DNA from: Nanobdellota archaeon
GTDB lineage: Archaea > Nanobdellota > Nanobdellia > Pacearchaeales > GW2011-AR1
Length of the DNA stretch: 14,360 bases
Reading direction: 5' to 3'
Assembly (NCBI GenBank): GCA_022709585.1
Contig: JAKLIN010000018.1
Coordinates: forward strand, 1 to 14,360
The notes under the pieces were generated by a model. It was not told the DNA's origin. It made no database searches and saw only the letters and a list, made by a program, of their open reading frames with translations. Shown piece after piece: positions 4,656 through 12,603 of the stretch. How positions within the stretch are numbered: the first letter of the stretch is position 1; each line of letters starts with the position of its first letter. The position numbers and the translations under genes are program-made.

Positions 4656-6098
4656 TTATCCTTTAATTACAATCAAAGGTTTTAATCGTGCGACTTTTTT
4701 GCTGATTCCTGCTTCATCAACAACCTTCACAACATCATCAATGTCTTTGTATGCATCAGGTGCTTCTTCAGCTAATCCTTCCAGGCTTTCAGACATAACT
4801 TCGATTCCTTTCTTGCTAAGCGCTTGTTTTATCTCAGCGCCTTTTGATTGTTTTGATGAAACTGTTCTGCTTTTTACTCTGCCTGCTCCATGAACAGTGC
4901 TTCCCCAGGAAATTTCTTCTGCTTTTTTTGTTCCCACTAAAACATAACTAGCTGTTCCCATACTTCCAGGAATTAAAACAGGCTGTCCAACTTTGCGATA
5001 TTCTTCTGGAATCTCTTTTCTTCCAGGGCCAAAGCTTCGTGTCGCGCCTTTTCTCATAACTAAAACTCGTTTTTCTTTTTTGGAATTGAATTTTTTATCT
5101 TTAATTTCATAATTTTCCATTTTCGCAATATTATGGCAAACTTCATACACAACATCAATTTTTATTTTTGGGAAGATTTTTTTTAGATTTTCTCGAACTA
5201 AATGTGTTATGATTTGTTTGTTTGCAAATGCAAAATTTGCAGCGCAATTCATAGCTGAAAAATATTTTTTTCCAAGTTCAGAATTAATTGGAGCATTAAC
5301 CAACTCTCTGTCAAATTCAGGATATCCATATTCCTCTTCCATTAGCTTAATGTAATCAGAAGCAACTTGATGCCCTAAACCTCGCGAGCCGCAATGAATC
5401 ATAATTGTAATTTGATTTTTTTCTAAGCCAAAAACTTTCGCAGTATTTTCATTGTAAATTTCATCAACAACTCCAACTTCTAAGAAATGATTTCCAGAGC
5501 CAAGAGTTCCCAACTGTCCTATTCCTCGTTTTTTCGCGCGCTCACTCACATCTTCAGAATTGCAAGGAACCAAGCATCCTTTGTCTTCAAGTTTAGGCAA
5601 ATCCTCTTTCAAGCCATATCCTTTTTCCACAGCCCAGCTAGCACCTTTTTTCAGCACTTCATCGAGCTCTTTTCTTGAAACAGTTATTTTTCCACCGCGT
5701 CCAACACCAGAGGGTACAGCTTTAAACAAGTTTTCAACAAGAATTTTTTCTTTTCCTTTAATGTCAGCTAATTTTAAATTTGTTTTAAGTAATCTAACAG
5801 AGCAATCAATGTCATATCCAATTTGTCCCGGAGAAATAACTCCTTTTTCCAAATCCATTGCAGAAACACCTCCAATGCACGCACCATAACCTTGATGTGC
5901 ATCAGCTAAAACAACAACAGGTTCAAGAACACCGAGAAGTTTAGCCATGTTTTTTGATTGTTTAATTGTAGCATCCTCTTGCATCTTTTTTATTAGATTA
6001 TCATCTGCAAAAATTCTAACCTCCGCATTCATATCTGACTCTCTTTCAAGCGTCCAGCTAGTATTTGTTTCTTTAGTCATTTTAGGATTCTTATTCAT
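4656..6098 (-). CDS. rtcB: RtcB tRNA-splicing ligase (3'-phosphate/5'-hydroxyl RNA ligase)
   Basis: A 480-residue GTP- and metal-dependent RNA ligase that joins exon halves after tRNA intron removal and can repair RNA breaks. Conserved landmarks in order: DAHQGYG (66-72), GYDIDC (94-99), GSGNHFLEV (201-209), HCGSRGLGHQ (235-244), YEVCHNIAK (318-326), GSMGTASYV (378-386) and STVHGAGR (400-407). Cys99, Asn203, His204, His235 and His322 match the metal and GTP site of the Pyrococcus enzyme, and His403 matches the guanylylated histidine. Full length, with no inserted intein. A second in-frame ATG lies at 6080, but the TATA box at exactly -29 to -22 of 6098 favours the longer form and a leaderless mRNA. 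Its activator, archaease, is encoded nearby at 6853-7293. Confidence 0.97.
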   Translation of the reverse strand: MNKNPKMTKETNTSWTLERESDMNAEVRIFADDNLIKKMQEDATIKQSKNMAKLLGVLEPVVVLADAHQGYGACIGGVSAMDLEKGVISPGQIGYDIDCSVRLLKTNLKLADIKGKEKILVENLFKAVPSGVGRGGKITVSRKELDEVLKKGASWAVEKGYGLKEDLPKLEDKGCLVPCNSEDVSERAKKRGIGQLGTLGSGNHFLEVGVVDEIYNENTAKVFGLEKNQITIMIHCGSRGLGHQVASDYIKLMEEEYGYPEFDRELVNAPINSELGKKYFSAMNCAANFAFANKQIITHLVRENLKKIFPKIKIDVVYEVCHNIAKMENYEIKDKKFNSKKEKRVLVMRKGATRSFGPGRKEIPEEYRKVGQPVLIPGSMGTASYVLVGTKKAEEISWGSTVHGAGRVKSRTVSSKQSKGAEIKQALSKKGIEVMSESLEGLAEEAPDAYKDIDDVVKVVDEAGISKKVARLKPLIVIKG

Positions 6099-6119
6099 TT
6101 TAAAATAAATCTATAGAAG

Positions 6120-6127
6120 TTTATAAT
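6120..6127 (-). promoter_or_regulatory. TATA box of rtcB
   Basis: ATTATAAA on the minus strand lies at -29 to -22 from ATG 6098, the same octamer and spacing as at the metzincin lipoprotein gene. It lies downstream of the MgtC-like stop (6165), so rtcB can be transcribed alone. Confidence 0.6.
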
Positions 6128-6164
6128 TCTTTTTTAGAAAGAAAATTAAAAATTCTCAGAGGGT

Positions 6165-6785
6165 TTATTCAATATCAAAAGACTCAACCCAAGGAGTAGC
6201 GATTAATTTTCTAGTTAAAATCCCAACGTAACTTCTTGGCATAGTTACTAAATAACTAACTCCACTCTTTTTGTTTTTTTTGTCAATTTTGCAATCGATA
6301 AGTTTCCATTTGTTTTTTCCAAACAAACTTAACACTTGCTCTTTTCCGATTATTCCATCCATAGTTAAAATTACCTTTCTTTGATAAGTTCCTGCACCAT
6401 GGAAGTCTAAAATTCTATCAATTGTAACAACAATTAAAGTGATGCTATACGCGATTATTCCCAGAGAGTACTGATCAAATCCGATGCTCAATCCAATTAT
6501 GGAAAAAATCCAGATACTTGCAGCTGTTGTGAATCCAGAAACTTTTTCAGCGCTTTTAATTAAAGCTCCTGCTCCCAGAAAACCCACACCTGTGACAACT
6601 GCTCCGATAATTCCAATTGAAAAGTCTGGACCTAAAAACGAAGGAATAACTGCAAGAGTGCAAGCACCAATTGCAACGAAAACAAATGTTCCAAATCCAA
6701 CAGGGCGATTAGAATATTGTCTTTCTAGTCCAAATATAAGAGACATTACAAATACTATTCCAAACTTCAATAAAATTTCCATCAT
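6165..6785 (-). CDS. MgtC/SapB-family membrane protein
   Basis: A 206-residue inner-membrane protein with about five membrane segments (roughly 5-22, 33-50, 58-76, 86-103, 108-124) and a soluble C-terminal domain of about 75 residues. Family motifs are present: GLERQ (19-23), RPVGFGTFVFVAIGA (27-41), GVGFLGAGAL (66-75) and GFTTAASIW (84-92). The C-terminal part (135-206) resembles the small ACT-like domain of longer MgtC proteins. MgtC proteins are linked to magnesium-limited growth and, in bacteria, to control of ATP synthase or phosphate uptake; the role in archaea is unclear. It sits between rtcB and archaease but has its own strong TATA box. A second ATG directly follows the first. Confidence 0.9.
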   Translation of the reverse strand: MMEILLKFGIVFVMSLIFGLERQYSNRPVGFGTFVFVAIGACTLAVIPSFLGPDFSIGIIGAVVTGVGFLGAGALIKSAEKVSGFTTAASIWIFSIIGLSIGFDQYSLGIIAYSITLIVVTIDRILDFHGAGTYQRKVILTMDGIIGKEQVLSLFGKNKWKLIDCKIDKKNKKSGVSYLVTMPRSYVGILTRKLIATPWVESFDIE

Positions 6786-6806
6786 CTGAGAATTTCTGCT
6801 TTTCTG

Positions 6807-6814
6807 TTTATAAA
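6807..6814 (-). promoter_or_regulatory. TATA box of the MgtC-like gene
   Basis: TTTATAAA lies at exactly -29 to -22 from ATG 6785 on the minus strand, indicating a leaderless mRNA separate from the archaease gene upstream. Confidence 0.68.
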
Positions 6815-6852
6815 GATTTATGCATCAAAAATTTGCCGAAAATTACAAAGAA

Positions 6853-7293
6853 TTAAACATCAACAACAACCTGGCAAGCGTATTTTTTAGTTTTATCGTC
6901 GAATTTTACAAACATATCATTATAAGTTATTGCTTTAATATCTGTTTTAATTTGATAATTTTTTGAGCTGTCCCCTTGAATTTCTGCGGTTATTTTATAC
7001 TGTTTTTTTTGAATCTCGATGTCTATCTTTTTTATTTTACTAAAAATGAAGTTTTTTGAGTTCAGCAAAAATAAAAATTCTTCTAAAAAATTGTAAAGCA
7101 AGCTTTCAAAGTCTTTTCCTTTGCAAGAAATCTTTTTTGTTTTAATTGTTTTAATTCTTTGAGAAGTTAAGATTTCTTTTAATGCGCAAGCCGCGTTTTC
7201 AAAGCATTTCTCTGGAGTTTTTCCAAATGCCTGAAATTTAACATCTGCAGTATGTTTCAAAAAGATATGATTTTTTTTAGAAGATTGGCTCAT
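6853..7293 (-). CDS. Archaease, activator of RtcB RNA ligase
   Basis: A 146-residue protein. It promotes guanylylation and turnover of RtcB and relaxes its cofactor needs. Family marks: FLKHTADVKFQAFGKT at 11-26 with the typical HTAD (14-17), an Ala/Cys-rich first helix (CFENAACALKEILT), FESLLYNFLEEFLFLLNS (62-79), IKAITYNDMFVK (119-130) and the ending CQVVVDV, whose penultimate acidic residue (Asp145) matches the metal-site end of archaeases. Length is normal. It begins six bases after the last pilin-like gene, without its own TATA box at the usual distance, so it is probably transcribed with the pilus cluster rather than with rtcB. Confidence 0.92.
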   Translation of the reverse strand: MSQSSKKNHIFLKHTADVKFQAFGKTPEKCFENAACALKEILTSQRIKTIKTKKISCKGKDFESLLYNFLEEFLFLLNSKNFIFSKIKKIDIEIQKKQYKITAEIQGDSSKNYQIKTDIKAITYNDMFVKFDDKTKKYACQVVVDV

Positions 7294-7299
7294 TTTATT

Positions 7300-7773
7300 T
7301 TATTGCTTTTCCCAGCAGAATAACTTTAATTTTCTGGAACTAAATTCATAGGCATCAGCAACGATTAATACTTGCTGAACATAAACTTCTTTAGAGGGAA
7401 TTATTTCGTTGCCTAATAAGTTGCATTCATCATTGATTGAGCATATTTTAGAACGGCAGTTTAAATAAGAAGGAGCAGAATTATTCAAGGTGGTATTAAG
7501 CAAAGGCGGGAAATTCGAGTTTCCAGAATAAACTGGCAAGGGGTCTAATTTTAAAATGATATCTCTTAGAGTTCCATTAAGTTGCACCTCTCTTAGCATT
7601 CTTACTTCTTGATCATAAACTTTAGAGGAAATATCTTCTCTTTTCAGATTGGTTTGGTCTAAAACAGTTAATAAGATAACCCAAACTAACAAAATTGCAG
7701 AAAAAGCTTCAACAATTTTTATCCATCCACGTTTATTTTTCATCATCATTTTGTTCTTTATTTTTATTACCAT
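7300..7773 (-). CDS. Small pilin-like protein of the type IV pilus cluster
   Basis: Up to 157 residues. Basic residues and RG (15-16) precede a hydrophobic helix (about 20-38, VEAFSAILLVWVILLTVLD), matching the archaeal prepilin leader pattern KxKRG followed by a hydrophobic stem. The rest is soluble with four cysteines (106, 111, 117, 153) and several N-x-S/T sites (66, 93, 98). The ATG at 7773 overlaps the previous stop by seven bases. Three consecutive ATGs at 7749, 7746 and 7743 would give shorter leaders; the last gives MKNKRG, like the neighbour's MKNNKRG, and may be the true start. Likely a minor pilin or assembly factor. I recognise no named family. Confidence 0.7.
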   Translation of the reverse strand: MVIKIKNKMMMKNKRGWIKIVEAFSAILLVWVILLTVLDQTNLKREDISSKVYDQEVRMLREVQLNGTLRDIILKLDPLPVYSGNSNFPPLLNTTLNNSAPSYLNCRSKICSINDECNLLGNEIIPSKEVYVQQVLIVADAYEFSSRKLKLFCWEKQ

Positions 7774-8552
7774 ATTCTTACATTAAGCGAACCAGATTCA
7801 ATGATTCTATTTGGAGAACAATAAATCACAGGAGTTTCTAAAACTTCAACTGCTCTAGATTGGCTCACTTGTTTAGTTGTTCCTACGCTGGTTTTATTTT
7901 GATAAGTGAAATTAAATCCAAAATCTGAAACAAGTCCAAATTTTTCTTTTAAAGGAATATAACCCAAGAAAGGATCACTTCTATTATAAATCTCAATCAA
8001 ATTATTTAGTTTAGATGCCATCACAACTTCTCGAGTGCTTGTGTAACCTACTAGATAGTTTGGAGGGATGATTTGTTTGTTACATTGCCCTCCAGGAGGA
8101 TCACTGGGTGTTTGGACTCCAACAATTTCAAATTCCGATGAATTATAAATTCGAATTACTGTTTTATCTGTTGCGGCCCATTTATCTGAAGCTTGTCCCG
8201 AATAAAGAAGTAAATCTCTTCCATTGTTGTCTGAAGATTTATACATCTCAAAGGTGGTGCCAATTTCGTCAGATGCAAGAAGTCTATCTCCTATTTGAGT
8301 ATTAATAAAAAAGTCTTGCAATCTTAAACAACTTTGAGAGCCAGCAGGAATACTGATTTTCACTCCAGTAATAGTTAAATTATCAGAAACATTTTGAAGA
8401 ATATCTCTTTGCAAGGTTCTTAATGCAGAAACTTGCGTTTCTGAGTCAACAAGATTTGGTTGAACAAGCACGTACAAAAACATTACAAATGTGATAAAAA
8501 TAGCAAAGGATAGAATTACTCCAACATGGCTTCCTCTTTTATTATTTTTCAT
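7767..8552 (-). CDS. Pilin-like secreted protein of the type IV pilus cluster
   Basis: A 261-residue protein. MKNNKRG is followed by a hydrophobic helix (8-31) and then by a large, mostly beta, extracellular-type domain. The N-terminus fits an archaeal prepilin leader (basic residues plus Gly before a hydrophobic stem), although Ser-His follows the glycine. It has three cysteines (75, 157, 245) and six N-x-S/T sites (54, 58, 137, 190, 214, 219), consistent with surface display and N-glycosylation. A TTG at 8564 would add four residues, but ATG 8552 is preferred: it gives the TAAAATG junction seen elsewhere in the cluster. Probably a minor or tip pilin; it could instead be a membrane-anchored accessory protein. 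Confidence 0.72.
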   Translation of the reverse strand: MKNNKRGSHVGVILSFAIFITFVMFLYVLVQPNLVDSETQVSALRTLQRDILQNVSDNLTITGVKISIPAGSQSCLRLQDFFINTQIGDRLLASDEIGTTFEMYKSSDNNGRDLLLYSGQASDKWAATDKTVIRIYNSSEFEIVGVQTPSDPPGGQCNKQIIPPNYLVGYTSTREVVMASKLNNLIEIYNRSDPFLGYIPLKEKFGLVSDFGFNFTYQNKTSVGTTKQVSQSRAVEVLETPVIYCSPNRIIESGSLNVRIW

Positions 8553-8553
8553 T

Positions 8554-9399
8554 TTATTTTCCAAGGACTAAATTTACTCCCGTGAATATCATAAATGCCA
8601 ATACCATTAAAACAAAAGAGTGCCTTATTCCTGCTTTAACATTTCCTTCAGATAACTCTCCTACCGTCAATCCAGTGAAAAATCCCTGAACAATCAATAA
8701 AAACAAGAAAGCGTTCGAAAGAGAATTAGGGTCTATCTTAGCAGTACCTCCTGTGTTTACTCCTCCGATAATTCCCCCCATGTCTGAGCCAGAAATTCCA
8801 GAAATCATTGGAAGTATCTTGAATTGCATAACCAGAATAATCACAATGAAAATAAAGAAGATGAGATAACCTTGGGAGATAAGCGCAGAGATAGAAGACA
8901 ATCTTTCTTTTTTTAATTTATCAGACATGCTAACTGCTTCACCAACAGACTCTAATATTCCTCCGATGTTTCCCCCTGCTTTTTCAGCTTGTCCAATCAA
9001 AGTTAAAGCTCGAGAAACAGTTTTGTTTTTAACATCCTTCGAGAATATTTCTAATGCTTGCCTTAGGGGGATTCCTAATGAAATTTGATTAGCCAGTTTT
9101 CTTATGTGCGGAGTTAACGCCCCATATTCTTTATTTTTTACATTAATTATGCTCTTGTTTATTGGAGTTCCACTTTTAACACTCTCAACAAGATTTCTTG
9201 AAAATTCCAAGAACATAGATTCTTTTTCACTCTCTTCTCTATTCTTTTGAATAATAGAAAGAATAAACGGAAGAGAAGAAAGAATAATGGAGATTCCAAC
9301 CAAGAAAAAGAAATACCTTGTTTTCATTAAAAATAAGGCTGCAATTAGTATGGAGATTCCTATTCCCATTCCCACGAAATGTGATCTATTTAGTTCCAT
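8554..9399 (-). CDS. T2SSF/FlaJ-type pilus membrane platform protein, second half
   Basis: A 281-residue integral membrane protein. Segments at about 8-25, 28-49, 172-195, 228-248 and 258-280 flank a cytoplasmic T2SSF helical domain (about 60-170). Family-like parts are NLVESVKSGTPINKSI (69-84), GIPLRQALEIFSKD (109-122) and AGGNIGGILESVGEAV (141-156). The C-terminal GLTVGELSEGNVKAGIRH (243-260) resembles the end of archaeal FlaJ proteins. With the adjacent 458-residue protein it would form the two T2SSF units that FlaJ carries on one chain, so the platform here is split. It should bind the secretion ATPase and move pilins out of the membrane. A glycine-rich stretch at 200-218 precedes the last two segments. 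One base separates it from the previous stop. Confidence 0.9.
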   Translation of the reverse strand: MELNRSHFVGMGIGISILIAALFLMKTRYFFFLVGISIILSSLPFILSIIQKNREESEKESMFLEFSRNLVESVKSGTPINKSIINVKNKEYGALTPHIRKLANQISLGIPLRQALEIFSKDVKNKTVSRALTLIGQAEKAGGNIGGILESVGEAVSMSDKLKKERLSSISALISQGYLIFFIFIVIILVMQFKILPMISGISGSDMGGIIGGVNTGGTAKIDPNSLSNAFLFLLIVQGFFTGLTVGELSEGNVKAGIRHSFVLMVLAFMIFTGVNLVLGK

Positions 9400-9400
9400 T

Positions 9401-10777
9401 TTATTGTGCAGGTTGTTTTAAGTGTAAGAATGCAAGGAAAAGTAAATTTATTACCGCGACACCCACTACCATCATTAAAGAGATTGTGGAAGGAGATAGG
9501 GAAATTCCCATTCCTGTAAATTGAATCATCATAAGCAAGAGCATCAGAATCATTGGAGCAGCAATGACGATGCTAATGTAAACATCTATGAAAGTTTCAG
9601 CAGTTTTAGTGTACCTTTCTCTTTCGAGCCTATAATCCAACAAAAGGCTTTCAGCTCTTTTGTCAAAGAATGCGGCAAGATTCCCACCAGAGGTTATTGT
9701 TGTGGAAAGTCCATTGTATAATTCTGAAAGCTTGTTGCTTGGGCTACTTGCAGAAGAATTTTTTAATGCTGTAACTAAATCATGCCCATAAATATTAATT
9801 TCATTCAAAACTTTTGTAAACTCTTTTCTTAATGTAGGATACTCATCCGTGGAAATGATAATATTGAAAATATTAGTAGGCTCAATCAATGAGCTTGAAA
9901 TTGCAGACATATTTATTGTTGCAAAAGGCAACTCTCGATTAATCTTGCTTTCTAAAGATTTTCTTTCCATTGAAGGATACAAATAAAGAAATAAGAAAGT
10001 AGCAATTGGCGCAATAAAAAGAATCCAAAAAGTGCTAAGCGCTCTTACTCCAAAATCTTTCACAAGAGTAATCGTCAGGTTGCTAGGGTTCACATGAAAA
10101 AACATTAGAAATACAAATAAGAAAATTCCCGCAAAAATTGAAAGAAATGTACTGAATAATATTATCGAAACATAAACACTCGGCACAAATTCAATATAAG
10201 TTCTTAACAAATCTTTAACCATTCCATCAAAGTATTTTTGCTTTAAGATATCATTTGCAGTTTTAGAAAACAGCTTACTGGCAGTTTGCGCATAAGCACT
10301 TGGAGCATTTTCCTTTTTTTTGGTTTCAGTTTTAGGCCTCTTTTCAATTCTCTTTAAAACTTCTTTATCAAAAGGATTTAATTCCAGCTTTTTTTTAGAC
10401 AAATCCTGTTTCACCGGTTTTGGAATCGAACGCAAAATTTCTAAAGATTCTTTGCGAGAGTAAATAGGTTGCTGAGGCATAGCGGGAAGTTTTCTTTTTT
10501 CAGGTTCAAGAGGGATAGAAGAGAATTCAGACTTTGTTGGAGCAGGTTGTTCTTTTATTTTTAGTTCAGGAGTAATTTTGGAAATAATTCCAGGAATTTT
10601 ATCATTTTCTTTTTTGAAATAGAATAGCAATTGAGTTAAATGTTCTTGAAGAGCTTTCTTTTCTTCTGTGGACGAAGCAGGAGAATGAGAAGCCACAATC
10701 ATCTCTTCTAAAATTTCTTTTTGTTTTGAAATTAAATTTTTTAATTCAGGAAATTTTAAGTTCTCTTGGGTTTTCAT
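9401..10777 (-). CDS. T2SSF/FlaJ-type pilus membrane platform protein with long N-terminal extension
   Basis: A 458-residue protein in two parts. Residues 1-195 are soluble: helical at 10-60, then Lys/Glu/Pro-rich and probably flexible to about 160. Residues 196-458 form the membrane part, with segments at about 199-227, 245-267, 395-418 and 430-452 and a cytoplasmic T2SSF domain in between (about 275-390, with LPFATINMSAISSSL and TSGGNLAAFFDKRAES). It corresponds to the first half of an archaeal FlaJ platform; the next gene gives the second half. The N-terminal extension may reach the ATPase or the small coiled-coil protein upstream, whose stop it overlaps by four bases (ATGA). No catalytic function is expected. 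Confidence 0.88.
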   Translation of the reverse strand: MKTQENLKFPELKNLISKQKEILEEMIVASHSPASSTEEKKALQEHLTQLLFYFKKENDKIPGIISKITPELKIKEQPAPTKSEFSSIPLEPEKRKLPAMPQQPIYSRKESLEILRSIPKPVKQDLSKKKLELNPFDKEVLKRIEKRPKTETKKKENAPSAYAQTASKLFSKTANDILKQKYFDGMVKDLLRTYIEFVPSVYVSIILFSTFLSIFAGIFLFVFLMFFHVNPSNLTITLVKDFGVRALSTFWILFIAPIATFLFLYLYPSMERKSLESKINRELPFATINMSAISSSLIEPTNIFNIIISTDEYPTLRKEFTKVLNEINIYGHDLVTALKNSSASSPSNKLSELYNGLSTTITSGGNLAAFFDKRAESLLLDYRLERERYTKTAETFIDVYISIVIAAPMILMLLLMMIQFTGMGISLSPSTISLMMVVGVAVINLLFLAFLHLKQPAQ

Positions 10778-10974
10778 TTTAGCACCTCTGCAATTTCTTC
10801 TTGAACATCTAAAATTGCCTGTGCGGTTTTTGTTACTCTTTCCTGATTATTTCTTTTGTAAAACTCTTCTAATTTTGTATCCAAATTTTCTAGAGAGTCA
10901 ATCATTTGTTTTAGCAGTTTGAAACTTCCTTCAGAAATTACATTTTTATCGAATTCTCCCTCTTTCTTTCCCAT
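10774..10974 (-). CDS. Small coiled-coil protein in the pilus cluster
   Basis: A 66-residue soluble protein, acidic and lysine-rich, with an almost continuous helix from about residue 16 to 65 (FKLLKQMIDSLENLDTKLEE, then ILDVQEEIAEVLK) in heptad-like spacing. It has no membrane segment and no cysteine. It sits between the ATPase gene and the first platform gene, and its TGA overlaps the platform ATG by four bases, so synthesis of the two is coupled. A partner binding the helical N-terminus of that platform protein is a reasonable guess. A TATA-like octamer at -29 to -22 marks a possible internal promoter. I recognise no named family. Confidence 0.75.
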   Translation of the reverse strand: MGKKEGEFDKNVISEGSFKLLKQMIDSLENLDTKLEEFYKRNNQERVTKTAQAILDVQEEIAEVLK

Positions 10975-10995
10975 GATGTTATGACAAGAACTAGA

Positions 10996-11003
10996 TTATT
11001 AAA
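10996..11003 (-). promoter_or_regulatory. Internal TATA-like box in the pilus cluster (before the coiled-coil gene)
   Basis: TTTAATAA on the minus strand lies at -29 to -22 of ATG 10974, within the 62-base gap after the ATPase stop. It would allow the platform and minor pilin genes to be expressed apart from the major pilins. Confidence 0.45.
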
Positions 11004-11036
11004 TATTTTGTTTAGGGGCGGAATTTGAAAGGAGAT

Positions 11037-12602
11037 TTAATCAATTTTGAATCTTTTCAAAACTTCTAGAGGTTTCTTGTAATACTCATTTATTATCTGC
11101 TGAACCTCTTCAAAACCAAAAATCTTCTGTTTGTACATCTTGTAAAGCAACTCAACTCTTCTTTTGAATTCCAATTCAATTTCTTCAACAGTCATTCCAA
11201 ACCTCTTTGAAATTTTCTTGAAAATTTTGCTATCTTTTTTGAAGTAGAAATTGTCATCAGAAGGATTCCACATGAAAGGAGTGTTTGTGAATGCAACTCC
11301 CTCAGGATTTACTTCGATAATCTCAACAATTTCTCGGAGCTTTCTAGTCTCTTGCTTGTTTACTAATGCATGAGTCATAATGCAAACACAGTCAAGAACA
11401 TTCAAAAGAGTAGGAGGCAATTCAATTGGAGGAGTTTCCAATCTTTTAATAACACTATCAACAGAATCTGCGTGAATTGTACTTACTGATGCATGTCCAG
11501 AAGCCATACCCTGGAATAAAACAAATGCTTCCTTACCTCTAACTTCTCCAACAATCACATAATCAGGATTTTGACGGAAAGAGCTTCTAAGCAAAGTGAA
11601 TAAATCAATCTCGCCAACTCCTTCTATTCCGGAAGAAGACCTAACAACACTTGGAAGCCAGTTTTCTCTAGGGAAATTTAATTCACGGGTATCTTCAATG
11701 CTTACAACTCTGTCTTCAGGGGGCATGAAGAATGCCATAGCATTAAGCAAAGAGGTTTTACCAGAACCGGTACCTCCTGCGATTAAAATATTCATTTTGT
11801 GTTCAATAAGAAGCCATAAATAAGCAAACATTTCAGGGCTTAAAGTATTGAATGCAATAAGCTGAGGAGGTGTCCAGGGCTCTTTAGTGAATTTTCTAAT
11901 TGTAAATGTTGGACCTCTGCTAGTAATGTCTTTAGTATAAGTCGCGTTAACTCTACTTCCATCAGGCAAACTTCCGTCCAGAATTGGATTTGCGTAAGAA
12001 ATGTATCTTCCGCATCTTTGTGCAAGTTTTTCAACAAATCCTTCAAGCCTTTCCATTTCCTTGAATTGGATATTTGTTTTCATATTTCTATAAACTCTAT
12101 GAACCAAATAAAGAGGAGTATTAACTCCATTACATTCGATATCTTCAACAAAATAATCCTTTAATAAAGGTTCAACTTCATTGAATCCAATGAAATCTCT
12201 GCAAAGATAATAGTAAATCTTTCTATAACTTTCATAAGACATATCAAATCCAAACTCAATTGCAAGAATTTTGAATTTTCTATCTATGTATTCTAATAAA
12301 CCCTGCAAATCTTTTTCAACAATAACATCAAAATTAATCATCTCTCTTATTCCGACGATAATCCTTTCAAGATATCCTTGTTCAATTTTATTCAAAAGAG
12401 GTTCTTCAACTTCATAAACAAGTTCATAAATCTGAGGATCCCAATGAACATGAGCATAAGCAAAAGGAGAAATTAAGCAATATCTTACATCAACTTGAGT
12501 TTTATCTGTGATTTTTTTCATTGGAGGGATAATTGGAGAGAAGTCAATTTCTACTCGAGGATATTCTTTTATTCTGGATTTTTGATTTTTTTCCAATGCC
12601 AT
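11037..12602 (-). CDS. Type II/IV secretion ATPase (archaeal pilus assembly, FlaI/TadA-type)
   Basis: A 521-residue cytoplasmic hexameric ATPase that powers pilus assembly. Counting from ATG 12602, motifs are: Walker A GGTGSGKT (276-283), Asp box SIEDTREL (301-308), Walker B-type VIVGEVRG (349-356) with catalytic Glu353, and His box GHASVSTIHA (369-378). LPDGSRVNATY at about 212-222 and the N-terminal domain (about 40-250) match archaeal secretion ATPases; the C-terminal part continues to the end with a helical tail. A TTG at 12617 would add five residues and overlap the previous gene; ATG 12602 gives the TAAAATG junction found at other pilus genes. No FlaH-like partner ATPase is present, so a pilus rather than an archaellum is likely. 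A 62-base gap follows the stop. Confidence 0.95.
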   Translation of the reverse strand: MALEKNQKSRIKEYPRVEIDFSPIIPPMKKITDKTQVDVRYCLISPFAYAHVHWDPQIYELVYEVEEPLLNKIEQGYLERIIVGIREMINFDVIVEKDLQGLLEYIDRKFKILAIEFGFDMSYESYRKIYYYLCRDFIGFNEVEPLLKDYFVEDIECNGVNTPLYLVHRVYRNMKTNIQFKEMERLEGFVEKLAQRCGRYISYANPILDGSLPDGSRVNATYTKDITSRGPTFTIRKFTKEPWTPPQLIAFNTLSPEMFAYLWLLIEHKMNILIAGGTGSGKTSLLNAMAFFMPPEDRVVSIEDTRELNFPRENWLPSVVRSSSGIEGVGEIDLFTLLRSSFRQNPDYVIVGEVRGKEAFVLFQGMASGHASVSTIHADSVDSVIKRLETPPIELPPTLLNVLDCVCIMTHALVNKQETRKLREIVEIIEVNPEGVAFTNTPFMWNPSDDNFYFKKDSKIFKKISKRFGMTVEEIELEFKRRVELLYKMYKQKIFGFEEVQQIINEYYKKPLEVLKRFKID

Positions 12603-12603
12603 T

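Noticed and set aside
6865..6920. Riboswitch or structured leader between archaease and the MgtC-like gene
   Set aside because: The intergenic gap is only 67 bases, AT-rich and without a clear stem; the TATA spacing predicts a leaderless MgtC transcript.
8552..8564. TTG start for the 261-residue pilin-like protein
   Set aside because: ATG 8552 gives the same TAAAATG junction and a prepilin start MKNNKRG like its neighbour.
9318..9721. Plus-strand frames opposite the two T2SSF genes
   Set aside because: They lie antisense to well-supported membrane protein genes and show no domain or start signal.
11596..12046. Other-frame ORFs inside the secretion ATPase gene
   Set aside because: The ATPase frame contains all four catalytic boxes over its full length; the alternatives have no motifs.
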